Assembly (NCBI RefSeq): GCF_003001905.1 | Contig: NZ_PVNE01000005.1 | Coordinates: forward strand, 1 to 64,000 | Origin: Planifilum fimeticola | GTDB taxonomy: Bacteria; Bacillota; Bacilli; Thermoactinomycetales; DSM-44946 | Length of the DNA stretch: 64,000 nucleotides | Direction of reading: 5' to 3' | Shown here: positions 30,257-39,447 of the stretch, piece by piece | How the letters are laid out: every line of letters starts with the position of its first letter | Numbering within the stretch: the stretch's first letter is position 1 | Program-made: the position numbers and the translations under genes | The notes under the pieces: model-generated | Database searches by the model: none | What the model was told of the DNA's origin: nothing | What the model saw: only the letters and a program-made list of their open reading frames with translations

Positions 30257-33037
30257 TCATCCCGCCTGCATGCCTACTTGGCGAACCGTTTCCACACAGC
30301 GGTCGCACAGCTCGGGATGGTCGGGATCGTTTCCGACCGAAGGGAGAATCATCCAGCAGCGCTGACATTTTTCTCCCGGCGACGGCGAGACGCGGACGGA
30401 AAGACCGTCCTCGGTGAACACGCGACCTTCCGGTTTCGCCTCGGGCGGAGCGAATTCCACTTTGGAGACGATGAACAACTGCTCCAATTTCTCCTCCATT
30501 CCTTCCAGAAGGTCCCGTACCTCCCGCGAGGGATAAAGGGTCAGCATCGCCCCGAGGGAATTGCCGATCATTTTTTCCCGACGTGCCTCCTCGAGGGCTT
30601 TGAGAACCACGTCCCGCAGGTCGAGGAATCGATCCCATTTTTCCTCGAGGGAAGCCGTCAGCCATTCGGTACGAACCGTCGGGAAATCGGTCAACTGTAC
30701 GCTGACTTCCTCCGTTCCGGGAATGTGGCGCCACACTTCATCCGCCGTGTGGGGAATGATCGGGCTCACCATTTTGACCAGCGCGAGAAGAATCTCGTAC
30801 ATCGCCGTCTGGGAGGAGCGGCGCAGCTTAGAGTCCGCCGGTTGCGTGTACAGCCGGTCCTTCAGCACGTCCAGATAGAACTGGCTGAGAAATACCGCGC
30901 AGAAGGTGTGGATCGAATGGTACACCAGGTGGAACTCGTAGCCCTCGTAGGCCTTGGTTACCCGATCGATCAAACGCTGCAGCTTGATGAGGGCGTATCG
31001 ATCGATCGCGTTCAACTCCTCCCAGTTCAACCGGTGTGAAGCGGGATCGAAATCATACAGGTTGCCCAGGAGGAAACGGAAGGTGTTGCGGATCTTCCGA
31101 TACACTTCGGCAATCTGCTTCAGGATGTCGTCAGAGATCCGCACGTCGGCCTGGTACTCCACGGATGCCACCCAGAGGCGCAAAATGTCCGCTCCGTAGG
31201 ATTGGATCACTTTCTTGGGCTCCACCGTGTTGCCCAGGGACTTGGACATCTTCCGCCCTTCACCGTCCAGGGTGAAACCGTGGCTCAGCACACCCTTGTA
31301 GGGAGCCCGGCCGGTGGTGGCCACCGCCGTCGACAGGGAAGAGTTGAACCATCCCCGGTACTGGTCGGATCCCTCCAGATAGAGATCCGCCGGCCAAGTG
31401 AGCCGCTCGTCCTCCATCAGCACAGCGGCATGGCTGCTCCCCGAATCAAACCAGACATCCATGGTGTCCGTTTCCTTGCGGAAGGAATCATGGCCGCATT
31501 CCGGACAGCGGGTACCCGGCGGAAGCAGCTCCTCCACATCCTTGGCGTACCAGGCGGAGGATCCTTCCTTCTCGAAAATGGACGCGATCCGGTCGATCGT
31601 CTCCTCCGTGATCAGCGGGTGATCGCACTTCTTGCAGTAGAAGATGGGCAGGGGAACTCCCCATACCCGCTGGCGGGAGATGCACCAGTCGCTCCGTTCG
31701 GCGATCATGTTGCCGATACGGACCTCACCCCAGGACGGCGTCCATTTGACATCCTTGATCGCCTCCAGCATCTGCTGGCGGAAGCCGTCGATGGAAGCGA
31801 ACCATTGCTCCGTCGCCCGGAAGATTACCGGCTTCTTGGTCCGCCAGTCATGGGGATACTGGTGGGTGATGAAGCTGAGTTTCAGAAGGGCCCCCACTTC
31901 CTCCAGCTTCTGCGTGACCGCCTTGTTGGCGTCGTCGTAGAACATCCCTTCGAAACCCGGGGCTTCCGTGGTAAACCGGCCCTTTTCATCGACCGGACAC
32001 AGCACTCCAAGTCCGTATTTCTGACCCAGAAGGAAGTCTTCCTCCCCGTGACCAGGGGCGGTATGTACACAGCCTGTCCCTGCGTCCAGGGTGACATGAT
32101 CTCCGAGGATTACCGGACTTTCCCTGTCGTAGAAGGGATGCCGGCAGACGACCCCCTCCAGTTCACTTCCCTTCCAGGAGCCGAGCCGCTCGAAGCTTTC
32201 GATGCCGATCGTCCCCATGACCTCGTCCACCAGCTCTTCGGCCAAAAGATATTGACGCTCCCCGGCGCGGACGAGGGTGTAGGTAAAATCGGCATGAACG
32301 GCGATGCCCAGGTTGGCGGGTATCGTCCACGGAGTCGTCGTCCAGATCACCACGGACGTATTCTCCTCAGGCAGTACGCCCTTGCCGTCCTTGACGGGGA
32401 AAGCGACATAGATGGACGGCGAACGCTTGTCCCGATATTCCACTTCAGCCTCCGCCAACGCCGTTTCCGAAGAGGGAGACCAGTACACGGACTTGAGCCC
32501 GCGGTAAATGTACCCCTTTCGCACCATCTCGCCGAACAGGCGAATTTGTCTCGCCTCGTATCGGGGACGCAGCGTCAGATAGGGGTTTTCCCAATCTCCG
32601 CGCACGCCCAGCCGCTTGAACTGTTCCTTTTGCCTCTCGACGAAGGACAAGGCGTATTCCTTGCACATCTCCCGAAACTGGACGGGGTCCACCCTCTTCC
32701 GATCGATCCCCTTTTTGGAGACGATCGCATGCTCGATGGGCAATCCGTGGGTGTCCCACCCGGGCACATAGGGGGCATCGTAGCCTTGAAGGGATTTGAA
32801 GCGGATAATGATATCCTTCAAGGTCTTGTTCAGGGCGTGACCGATGTGAATATCGCCATTGGCATAGGGAGGCCCGTCGTGGAGCACAAACTTCGGCCTT
32901 CCCTGACGCCGCTTCTGCACCTGATGGTAGATATTGATCTCATCCCACCATTTTTGAATCTCCGGCTCCCTTTTGGGCAGGTTGCCTCGCATGGGAAAAT
33001 CGGTCTTCGGCAAGTTTAAGGTTTGGCTGTAATCCAT
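30257..33037 (-). CDS. ileS: isoleucyl-tRNA synthetase
   Basis: Charges tRNA-Ile and edits misactivated valine. The 926 residues carry the HIGH motif ([11 protein letters not shown], near 57), the editing domain (about 195-400), KMSKSLGN near 595 and a C-terminal zinc site CQRC...CDRC near 886-907. Length matches the Bacillus enzyme. Expression is set by an Ile T-box leader just upstream and a consensus promoter. The neighbour on that side is divIVA, as in Bacillus. Confidence 0.98.
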   Translation of the reverse strand: MDYSQTLNLPKTDFPMRGNLPKREPEIQKWWDEINIYHQVQKRRQGRPKFVLHDGPPYANGDIHIGHALNKTLKDIIIRFKSLQGYDAPYVPGWDTHGLPIEHAIVSKKGIDRKRVDPVQFREMCKEYALSFVERQKEQFKRLGVRGDWENPYLTLRPRYEARQIRLFGEMVRKGYIYRGLKSVYWSPSSETALAEAEVEYRDKRSPSIYVAFPVKDGKGVLPEENTSVVIWTTTPWTIPANLGIAVHADFTYTLVRAGERQYLLAEELVDEVMGTIGIESFERLGSWKGSELEGVVCRHPFYDRESPVILGDHVTLDAGTGCVHTAPGHGEEDFLLGQKYGLGVLCPVDEKGRFTTEAPGFEGMFYDDANKAVTQKLEEVGALLKLSFITHQYPHDWRTKKPVIFRATEQWFASIDGFRQQMLEAIKDVKWTPSWGEVRIGNMIAERSDWCISRQRVWGVPLPIFYCKKCDHPLITEETIDRIASIFEKEGSSAWYAKDVEELLPPGTRCPECGHDSFRKETDTMDVWFDSGSSHAAVLMEDERLTWPADLYLEGSDQYRGWFNSSLSTAVATTGRAPYKGVLSHGFTLDGEGRKMSKSLGNTVEPKKVIQSYGADILRLWVASVEYQADVRISDDILKQIAEVYRKIRNTFRFLLGNLYDFDPASHRLNWEELNAIDRYALIKLQRLIDRVTKAYEGYEFHLVYHSIHTFCAVFLSQFYLDVLKDRLYTQPADSKLRRSSQTAMYEILLALVKMVSPIIPHTADEVWRHIPGTEEVSVQLTDFPTVRTEWLTASLEEKWDRFLDLRDVVLKALEEARREKMIGNSLGAMLTLYPSREVRDLLEGMEEKLEQLFIVSKVEFAPPEAKPEGRVFTEDGLSVRVSPSPGEKCQRCWMILPSVGNDPDHPELCDRCVETVRQVGMQAG

Positions 33038-33060
33038 GCTCTCTCACTCTCCTATAAAAA

Positions 33061-33331
33061 GAAAAAAACCTCCCCCATCCCCCTAGGGACGAGAAGGTTC
33101 CCGCGGTACCACCCTAATAGGTCCGTTTTCCGACAAAGGGAAAAACGCACCCGCTCTTTCATTCGTAACGTGAATGACCCGGTCTGCCCTACTCCGGTAA
33201 AGTTTCAGGCGACGGCTCCCGGGGGATTTTGGACAGAAGTCTGGATTAGGCTTCCACCCTACCCTAATTCGCTGGTCCGCAGGCTTTCTGTCTACTCGTC
33301 CCGTTCTTCGCCTTTACCTGAACTGGTTTTT
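33061..33331 (-). promoter_or_regulatory. T-box riboswitch leader of ileS
   Basis: The minus strand carries the T-box sequence AGGGTGGTACCGCGG (33115-33101), which pairs with the uncharged tRNA acceptor end. A terminator-like stem and T-run follow (about 33103-33061). Further upstream, GACAGAAAG and CTTCTGTC form the base of stem I (33240-33233 as one arm), and an ATC at 33246-33244 sits in the right place for an isoleucine specifier codon. The specifier assignment is inference; the T-box motif is clear. Confidence 0.92.
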
Positions 33332-33336
33332 TGGCA

Positions 33337-33365
33337 ATTATACCCATCCCAAAGGGGTGTGTCAA
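33337..33365 (-). promoter_or_regulatory. consensus sigma-A promoter of ileS
   Basis: TTGACA (33365-33360) and TATAAT (33342-33337), both perfect, with a 17-bp spacer, directly ahead of the T-box leader. Confidence 0.92.
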
Positions 33366-33395
33366 GGGATCATATGCAGCTTGCGTCGATGATCA

Positions 33396-34181
33396 TCAGA
33401 ACATCGCTTTTTTCTTCAGCTTACGGGAAGTGCGTCGCAGCTCCCGCCTCGGTTCATCCTCCTCTTCCAGCTCATAGGAGGGCTCATCTTCAAAGACCGG
33501 CGATTCGTATTCCTGGGTATGGAAATTATCCATCGGGACTTGGTTCTCATCCATTTCCTGATGTTCCGTGTACTCCTCCAACTGTTTGCCCACTTCCTCA
33601 AGCCCTTCCTCCAGTTCCTCCAGGGACTCCCAATCGGAGTTCTCCAGGATATCGAGATGGGACTGGACCAAGGTGCGGAAACGGGCGCGGTAAATCGTCG
33701 CCTTTTGCTTCAAATCCAGCAGCTCGCTGTGGATGGCCCGGGCCTTTTGCAGCGCCTCGTTGATGATCCGGTCGGCGTTCTTCTCCGCCTCCTGGACGAT
33801 CAACTCGGCCTCTTTCTTGGCGTTCAGGCGAACTTCCTCCGCCACTTCCTGAGCCACGCGAATCGATTTGTGAATGCTCTGTTCCATCGAAGTCAGAGCG
33901 GAAGTGGAAGTAACCTGTGTTTCCTGATAACGCTGCGGCGGTTGGGCTGCTTGCTGGGTATCGCGCGACGGAACCGGAGCCTGCATCGACTGCTCCTCCA
34001 TCACCCGTTCCAATTCCGCCTGCAGTTCTTCCACCTGTTGTTCCAGTTGTTGCTTTTCCCGGATCAGGAATTCAAACTCCTTGATAATCTGATCAAGGAA
34101 ATCATTCACTTCGTCCACATCATAACCGCGGAAAGAGCGTTTAAACTCTTTATCGTGTATATCATATGGCGTAAGCGGCAT
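33396..34181 (-). CDS. divIVA: cell division / polar scaffold protein DivIVA
   Basis: A 261-residue coiled-coil protein that binds curved membrane at septa and poles and recruits division and sporulation partners. The N-terminal lipid-binding domain is clear (LTPYDIHDKEFKRSFRGYDV). Coiled coils run about residues 25-70 and 110-180. The C-terminus is very acidic (YELEEEDEP) before a basic tail RKLKKKAMF, and the protein is longer than the 164 residues of B. subtilis DivIVA. GGAGGAGG precedes the chosen ATG. Confidence 0.95.
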   Translation of the reverse strand: MPLTPYDIHDKEFKRSFRGYDVDEVNDFLDQIIKEFEFLIREKQQLEQQVEELQAELERVMEEQSMQAPVPSRDTQQAAQPPQRYQETQVTSTSALTSMEQSIHKSIRVAQEVAEEVRLNAKKEAELIVQEAEKNADRIINEALQKARAIHSELLDLKQKATIYRARFRTLVQSHLDILENSDWESLEELEEGLEEVGKQLEEYTEHQEMDENQVPMDNFHTQEYESPVFEDEPSYELEEEDEPRRELRRTSRKLKKKAMF

Positions 34182-34353
34182 GATCGACACCTCCTCCGGA
34201 GTGCTTCAACGTTCTCTATTCGACAATACTAACAAAAATCCTGCCGGAAAGCCATACCGACTTGTCCAAATTCCGGGTAAAAAATGGTTGCGTTCCTTTT
34301 TTTTTGGGGAAAATACCCTTTCAATCGGAATGAAGTACCAATTCGGCCGGCCT

Positions 34354-35148
34354 TCATCTCGGCTGCTCCACCCTCACCCGAAATCTTCCCTTTTTCGTTT
34401 TTCCCTCCACGGCGTCGACCCGAAACCGTCCCCACCCCCGCAGGGAGACGGTATCCCCCTCCCCCAGCGTGCGGGAAGGGTCCTCCGTCACCTGCCAGTT
34501 GACCCGGCATTTTCCGCTGCGAATCGCCTCGGAGGCTTTGGCCCGGGACAAGCGAAAGACGCTGGACACCAGGGCATCCACCCGCAGGGAAGCCACCGTG
34601 ACGGTCCACTGCTCCACCCGGCGTTCCGGCACCACCAAATCGTCCCGGTCGCACAACTCTAGAGAGACCGATTCCGAGCCGATGCGATCCAAGTGAAGGA
34701 CGACAAAGTCTGCGATTTCATGGGCGACGATCACAAAGCACCCTTCCTGCGAATCCTGCGAAATGAGAATATCTCCGATCATCTCCCGCTTGATGCCCAA
34801 TCCCAACAGAGCCCCCAGTACGTCCGGATGGCGAAGATGGCCGGATCGTCTCCCAGTCCGCACGGACAGGAACGACAAGCCGAAGGCCTCCTCCTTCGGG
34901 GAAATCCACCAGGGAGCGATCAAGCAGCGGCAGCGTTCAGCCCCTTCATAGCCTCCGTCAAAGAAAGGCTGGATTTCCCCCCCTTGACCGACCAGAGACT
35001 CGACGATCGCCTTCCCCCGCGGATCGAGGAACGGGGTCCGGACCGGCTGGCCGCGCGCTGCGCGGTCGGTCCAATCCAGAACGCGCTCCACAAAGGGATG
35101 CTCCTCGGGGTGAAAATGCTCCCAGATCGCTGATTCCCGCCTGCTCAT
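34354..35148 (-). CDS. ylmH: YlmH-family S4 RNA-binding protein
   Basis: A 264-residue protein with an N-terminal YlmH domain (about 1-170) and a C-terminal S4 RNA-binding domain (about 180-245, LRVDALVSSVFRLSRAKASE). Family members bind ribosomes and have been linked to rescue of stalled 50S-peptidyl-tRNA. The ATG overlaps the ylmG stop (ATGA), so it is translated by coupling; no strong ribosome binding site is seen. The place between ylmG and divIVA is conserved in Bacillota. Confidence 0.92.
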   Translation of the reverse strand: MSRRESAIWEHFHPEEHPFVERVLDWTDRAARGQPVRTPFLDPRGKAIVESLVGQGGEIQPFFDGGYEGAERCRCLIAPWWISPKEEAFGLSFLSVRTGRRSGHLRHPDVLGALLGLGIKREMIGDILISQDSQEGCFVIVAHEIADFVVLHLDRIGSESVSLELCDRDDLVVPERRVEQWTVTVASLRVDALVSSVFRLSRAKASEAIRSGKCRVNWQVTEDPSRTLGEGDTVSLRGWGRFRVDAVEGKTKKGRFRVRVEQPR

Positions 35149-35423
35149 AACATGAAGGGACCGAGCACCCACTTGAGAATCGCGTAGACACCTTGCTCAA
35201 CGAAGCGAAGGGCGATGAGGGCCACAATCGGGGAGATGTCGATCATGCCGATGGGCGGAATGATGCTCCTGAACACCGACAGATACGGTTCCACCAACCG
35301 GGCAATCGCGTAAGCCACCGCCGATTCCCGCGCCTGCGGAATCCAGGACATGATGATGTAGATGAAAATCAGCAGGTAGTAGGCGTAGAAACCCCATGAG
35401 ACTAGCTCGAAAACGATATCCAT
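35145..35423 (-). CDS. ylmG: YggT-family membrane protein YlmG
   Basis: A 92-residue protein with two hydrophobic segments (about 7-28 and 62-85) and the family motif SWIPQARES between. YggT proteins occur in division clusters of Gram-positives and chloroplasts; they are linked to membrane or nucleoid organisation but the mechanism is unknown. It follows sepF by four bases and overlaps ylmH. Confidence 0.93.
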   Translation of the reverse strand: MDIVFELVSWGFYAYYLLIFIYIIMSWIPQARESAVAYAIARLVEPYLSVFRSIIPPIGMIDISPIVALIALRFVEQGVYAILKWVLGPFML

Positions 35424-35427
35424 CGGG

Positions 35428-35832
35428 TCACCTCAACAAATCTTTCGTGTCTTCATTCAGCATGTCGGAGATTGTTCCCTGTATGTCCACGTTGGCCGGG
35501 GTGCACATGAAGATGTGGCTCCCCAGTTTGTGAATGCTCCCTCCGAGCGCGTAAACCGTGCCGCTGAGAAAGTCGATGATTCGGATGGCCTGTTCCTTGC
35601 GGACTCGCTGAAGATTGACGACCACTGGGCGGTGGCTCTTCAGATTGTCGGCGATTTCCTGAGCCTCTTCGTAGGAACGCGGCTCGGACAGAACGACACG
35701 GATCTGCTTCTGGGTGTGGAGGGAAACCACTTTGTTCCGCCCCCGCCCCTGGGGCTGTCCGGATTCTGTTTCCTCTACCTCCTCCAGAACATCATCCTCG
35801 GGAATCCCGAAAAAACCCATGATTCGATCCAT
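35428..35832 (-). CDS. sepF: cell division protein SepF
   Basis: A 134-residue FtsZ-binding membrane anchor that aligns Z-ring filaments. An N-terminal amphipathic segment (MDRIMGFFGI) binds membrane, an acidic linker follows, and the folded SepF domain (about 50-130) includes SHRPVVVNLQRVRKEQAIRI and the glycine-rich ALGGSIHKLG loop. The ATG has no close ribosome site; GGGAGGCGG lies about 18 bases before it, so an earlier non-ATG start within a few codons is possible. Confidence 0.92.
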   Translation of the reverse strand: MDRIMGFFGIPEDDVLEEVEETESGQPQGRGRNKVVSLHTQKQIRVVLSEPRSYEEAQEIADNLKSHRPVVVNLQRVRKEQAIRIIDFLSGTVYALGGSIHKLGSHIFMCTPANVDIQGTISDMLNEDTKDLLR

Positions 35833-35867
35833 AAAGTTGCCGATCGGAACCGCCTCCCTACTCGCCC

Positions 35868-36557
35868 TCACCGCGATTCGCCAACCAGGACCGATCCCAG
35901 ACGAAGCCACGTGGCCCCTTCTTCCACGGCGACCGTGTAATCCTGCGACATCCCCATCGATAAGTGAGGAAGCCTGAGCCTCGGGTCTCCGGAGAGGCGA
36001 ATCTCATCCCGGATCTCCCGCAGACGCCGAAAGATGGGGCGGACTTCTTCAGAATTGTCCGAACGAGGAGCCATCGTCATCAATCCCTCCAGCTGGATGT
36101 AAGGGAGCTGCGCCACCTCCCGCGCAAATTCGGCCACTTCACTCGGAGGCAGGCCAAATTTCGACTCCTCTCCGGAAACGTTGACCTGAATGAAACAGCG
36201 CATTTTGCGGTCAACCTGCCTGGCCCGCCGGTTGATCTCCTCGGCCAGGGAATAGCGGTCAAGCGAGTGAATATATGTAAATCGGGTGACCACATCCTTC
36301 ACCTTGTTCCGCTGCAGATGGCCGATGAAATGCCAATCGCCGCGGCCCTCAAGGGCTTTCCACTTCGGAACCGCTTCCTGCACCCGGCTTTCGCCGATGT
36401 CCCTCAGCCCCATATCCAACACTTGTCGGATCGTTTCCGAATCCACATACTTGGTCACCGCCACAACCCGGACTTCCCGGGGATCGCGGCCCGATCGACG
36501 GCAGGCTGCTTCGATTTCTTCCTTGATCCCATTCCAGCGTCGCCGAAGTTCGTCCAT
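35868..36557 (-). CDS. ylmE: PLP-binding homeostasis protein (YggS/PROSC family)
   Basis: A 229-residue TIM-barrel protein that binds pyridoxal phosphate without known catalysis and keeps its free level low. The PLP lysine lies in VVAVTKYVDSE, and HFIGHLQRNKVKDV, GLMTMAPRSDN and LSMGMSQDYTVAVEEGATWLRLGS are all family motifs. AAGGAAGG precedes the ATG, which overlaps the pgeF stop (TAATG). Confidence 0.95.
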   Translation of the reverse strand: MDELRRRWNGIKEEIEAACRRSGRDPREVRVVAVTKYVDSETIRQVLDMGLRDIGESRVQEAVPKWKALEGRGDWHFIGHLQRNKVKDVVTRFTYIHSLDRYSLAEEINRRARQVDRKMRCFIQVNVSGEESKFGLPPSEVAEFAREVAQLPYIQLEGLMTMAPRSDNSEEVRPIFRRLREIRDEIRLSGDPRLRLPHLSMGMSQDYTVAVEEGATWLRLGSVLVGESR

Positions 36558-37381
36558 TACACCTTCCTTCCTTTCCGCATACCGATCCACGCCACCATGC
36601 GACCGGTCCGTCCCTGATCCCGGCGGTGAGAAAAGAAATGCTCCTCGTGACAAGAGGTGCACCATCCGCTGACCAGGAGATTTTCTTCCCGGATCCCGGC
36701 CTCAAGCAACAGTTTTCGGTTGGCTGCCTTCAGATCCAACATCCATCGACCCGGTCGGGATGGATTGATAACTCCTGACAGATCGGAAAGGGATTGACTC
36801 AAGGGACCCACGACATGCTCGTCCACTTCGTAGCAACAACCGCCGATGGACGGGGCGATCGCCGCGAGAATGCCCTCGCGTTTCGCTCCCCGCCGGACCA
36901 TCTTTTCCACCATTCGCGGACCGATTCTGCCCACGGTCCCCCTCCATCCCGCATGGGCCAACCCGATGATGCTTGAATCCGGACTGTAAAACAGGAGAGG
37001 AACACAATCGGCATAAAAGGAGGTAAGCAGTATGTCTTCTTGGTCCGTAAGCAAACCGTCAACGGAGGGCAGGGCGGTTTCCAGCGAGTTCCGACCTTTT
37101 CCGCGATCCTCGGAGGAGACTTCTGCGATATCCGCGCCGTGTACCTGCTCCCCGCAGGTCCAAGCGGAAAAGGACATCCCCAGCTGCTCAGCCAGCTTCT
37201 GACGGTTCAACCGTACACGGTCCGGGTCATCTCCGACGTGAAGTGCATAGTTGTGCCGGTACGGGTCCGGGGATGCCTTGCGGGCGCTCATCCCCGCGAC
37301 GAGGTTGGGAAAAGCATTTTCCCAGGGATGTAAAGAAAAACAGGGAATCTTCGCATCTTCCCGGTACCGAAAAGGTTCCAC
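36557..37381 (-). CDS. pgeF: YfiH/LACC1-family protein PgeF
   Basis: A 274-residue copy of B. subtilis YlmD. The family was once called multicopper polyphenol oxidase; members have purine nucleoside phosphorylase and adenosine deaminase activities, and E. coli PgeF edits misincorporated L-Ser in peptidoglycan precursors. Zinc-site residues lie in CGEQVHGADI, SFYADCVPLLFY and GLAHAGWRGT. The start is GTG with AAAGGAGG upstream. First of the tightly spaced pgeF-ylmE-sepF set. Confidence 0.9.
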   Translation of the reverse strand: MEPFRYREDAKIPCFSLHPWENAFPNLVAGMSARKASPDPYRHNYALHVGDDPDRVRLNRQKLAEQLGMSFSAWTCGEQVHGADIAEVSSEDRGKGRNSLETALPSVDGLLTDQEDILLTSFYADCVPLLFYSPDSSIIGLAHAGWRGTVGRIGPRMVEKMVRRGAKREGILAAIAPSIGGCCYEVDEHVVGPLSQSLSDLSGVINPSRPGRWMLDLKAANRKLLLEAGIREENLLVSGWCTSCHEEHFFSHRRDQGRTGRMVAWIGMRKGRKV

Positions 37382-37432
37382 GTCCTCCCCTCCTTTATCC
37401 TATCTTACCACATATCGGAGAGGAGACAAGGG

Positions 37433-37738
37433 TTAAGTAGGTCGATAATTGTCGGATGGACGGTTAAGAAGCGGTTTCGGCGACGGCTCCTCTTCCAAAG
37501 TCTGGGGATCCAGGCGAACCAGTATCACGTCGGCACCGATTTTGACGATCTGATTCCAGGGGATCACCCACTCTTTCCCCCCGGACATCCATCCAAAAAA
37601 CCGGGATTCTCCCGGAACCACCAACGCCGTGATTTGACCCTCCCTGAGATCCAGCTCCAAATCGTGAATCTGCCCAAGCTTTCGGCCATCCGTGATGCTG
37701 ACCACATCTTTGGACTGCAATTCGGAAATCTTGATCAT
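37433..37738 (-). CDS. ylmC: YlmC/YmxH-family PRC-barrel protein
   Basis: A 101-residue PRC-barrel protein (KISELQSKDVVSITDGRKLGQIHDLELDL). Small PRC-barrel proteins of this family occur beside sigG in spore formers; function is not defined, though some bind RNA or partner proteins. The ATG is preceded by AAGGTGA. It starts a unit 83 bases after sigG, with a short hairpin (GACGGGC/GCCCGTC, 37807-37823) between. Confidence 0.9.
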   Translation of the reverse strand: MIKISELQSKDVVSITDGRKLGQIHDLELDLREGQITALVVPGESRFFGWMSGGKEWVIPWNQIVKIGADVILVRLDPQTLEEEPSPKPLLNRPSDNYRPT

Positions 37739-37821
37739 CGGGCTCACCTTGCTTTAGTCGTTTACTTCAAGTATATGAGCCCGATCGGAAAAATGTACGC
37801 GGCCAAGACGGGCACGGCCCG

Positions 37822-38595
37822 TCATATGTACTTCTGCATTTGCTGAATGGCCGCCTTTTCCAGGCGGGAGACCTGGGCCTGGGAGATCCCGATCTCCTCC
37901 GCCACTTCCATCTGCGTTTTTCCCTCAAAAAATCGCATGGATAAAATCGCCTTTTCCCGATCGTTCAGTTTGTTCATCGCTTCCCGGAGAGCAATCTTTT
38001 CCACCCAGTAAATATCCTTCTGCCGGTCATCGCTCAACTGGTCCATCACATAGATAGGGTCTCCCCCGTCCTGATAGATGGGTTCAAACAGGGAAACGGG
38101 ATCCTGAATGGCATCCAGGGCAAACACCACCTCTTCCTTGGAGACCCCCATCGCTTCCGCAATCTCCATGATGGTCGGCTCACGGGAAAACCGGTTCGTG
38201 AGCGAATCCCGAACCTGCAGGGCCTTGTAGGCGATATCACGCAGGGAGCGGGACACGCGGATCGGGTTGTTGTCGCGGAGATAACGGCGAATCTCCCCGA
38301 TGATCATCGGTACGGCATAGGTGGAGAATTTGACGTTCTGACCCAGATCGAAGTTGTCGATTGCTTTCATCAAGCCGATACAACCCACTTGAAACAGATC
38401 GTTGGCGTTTTCTCCCCGGTTGTTGAAACGCTGAATCACGCTGAGGACCAACCGAAGGTTGCCGTTTACCAGCTTTTCCCTGGCAGATCGGTCCCCGGCC
38501 TGGTATGCCCGAAACAATTCCCGCATTTGTTCATTGGTCAGTACCGGCAGTTTGGATGTATCCACTCCGCTGATTTCAACTTTGTTTCGCGCCAT
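37822..38595 (-). CDS. sigG: RNA polymerase sigma factor SigG (forespore, late)
   Basis: A 257-residue SigB/F/G-type sigma factor that drives late forespore genes. Region 2 (GNLRLVLSVIQRFNNRGENANDLFQVGCIGLMKAIDNFD) and region 4 (EKTQ-type helix EGKTQMEVAEEIGISQAQVSRLEK) are intact, and the N-terminus KVEISGVDTSKLPVLTN is typical of SigG rather than SigF. It lies 83 bases after sigE. Its ribosome binding site is inside a strong leader hairpin (38602-38645), which should hold translation down. Confidence 0.97.
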   Translation of the reverse strand: MARNKVEISGVDTSKLPVLTNEQMRELFRAYQAGDRSAREKLVNGNLRLVLSVIQRFNNRGENANDLFQVGCIGLMKAIDNFDLGQNVKFSTYAVPMIIGEIRRYLRDNNPIRVSRSLRDIAYKALQVRDSLTNRFSREPTIMEIAEAMGVSKEEVVFALDAIQDPVSLFEPIYQDGGDPIYVMDQLSDDRQKDIYWVEKIALREAMNKLNDREKAILSMRFFEGKTQMEVAEEIGISQAQVSRLEKAAIQQMQKYI

Positions 38596-38601
38596 GGATA
38601 A

Positions 38602-38645
38602 CCCTCCTCAGGGAAGCATTACTTGACAGTATCTCCTGAGGAGGG
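38602..38645 (-). promoter_or_regulatory. sigG leader hairpin hiding the ribosome binding site
   Basis: On the minus strand CCCTCCTCAGG (38645-38635) pairs perfectly with CCTGAGGAGGG (38612-38602). The second arm contains the Shine-Dalgarno sequence of sigG, seven bases before its ATG. The 22-base loop is AT-rich. A comparable inhibitory leader hairpin has been described for sigG of B. subtilis. Confidence 0.75.
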
Positions 38646-38678
38646 AAATTTATAATTCACCCGGAGAGGGTCAGACAT

Positions 38679-39401
38679 TTACACCATTTTGTTAAATTCC
38701 TTGCGGAGCCGCTTAATAATTCTCTTTTCCAGCCTGGAAATGTAAGATTGGGAAATTCCCAAGAGATCGGCCACATCCTTCTGCGTCTTCTCCTCACCCC
38801 CGTTGAGTCCGAAGCGGAGTTCCATGATTTCCCTTTCCCTGTCCGACAATTTGTTGAGGGCGTCCCGGAGAATGGTGCGGTCCACTTCCTCTTCGATGTT
38901 TCGATAGATGATGTCGTCCTCCGTTCCCAACACATCCGAAAGAAGCAGCTCATTTCCGTCCCAGTCGGTGTTGAGGGGTTCGTCGAAGGAGACTTCGGAA
39001 CGCACCTTGTTGTTGCGCCGAAGAAACATCAGGATCTCGTTCTCAATGCAGCGGGAGGCATAAGTGGCAAGCTTGATCTTCTTACTGGGATCAAAGGTGT
39101 TGACCGCTTTGATCAAGCCGATGGTTCCGATGGAAACCAGGTCTTCAATGTTGATCCCGGTATTTTCAAACTTCCGCGCAATATAGACAACCAGCCGAAG
39201 GTTGCGCTCGATCAGCATCCCCCGGACGGCCGCGTCTCCGCTCGGGAGCTTCTCCAGCAAAATCTCCTCTTCCTCCCGGGTAAGCGGCGGGGGAAGCGCT
39301 TCGCTCCCTCCGATGTAATAGATCTCTTCCCCCCTGAAACCCAAGATGATCAGGAGCCGGTACCAGAACAATTGGATGGCCAATTTCCACCTGACCAGCA
39401 T
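38679..39401 (-). CDS. sigE: RNA polymerase sigma factor SigE (mother cell, early)
   Basis: A 240-residue pro-sigma factor. The first ~28 residues are a hydrophobic, membrane-targeted pro-sequence ([16 protein letters not shown]) that SpoIIGA removes. Region 2 ([28 protein letters not shown]) and region 4 ([21 protein letters not shown]) follow. I use the ATG eight bases after GGAGG; a TTG sits directly before it. It is co-transcribed with spoIIGA, 46 bases upstream. Confidence 0.97.
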   Translation of the reverse strand: MLVRWKLAIQLFWYRLLIILGFRGEEIYYIGGSEALPPPLTREEEEILLEKLPSGDAAVRGMLIERNLRLVVYIARKFENTGINIEDLVSIGTIGLIKAVNTFDPSKKIKLATYASRCIENEILMFLRRNNKVRSEVSFDEPLNTDWDGNELLLSDVLGTEDDIIYRNIEEEVDRTILRDALNKLSDREREIMELRFGLNGGEEKTQKDVADLLGISQSYISRLEKRIIKRLRKEFNKMV

Positions 39402-39447
39402 CAATCCGACCTCCTTGTACAGTTTTCAGGGTTGGATCGCCCGAAGC

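Noticed and set aside
31202-33019. 605-codon plus-strand frame over ileS
   Set aside because: Antisense shadow of ileS.
38640-38670. Sigma-F/G promoter before sigG (TGAATT ... GATACTG)
   Set aside because: Elements resemble the consensus but the spacing is two to three bases too long; left as a possibility only.
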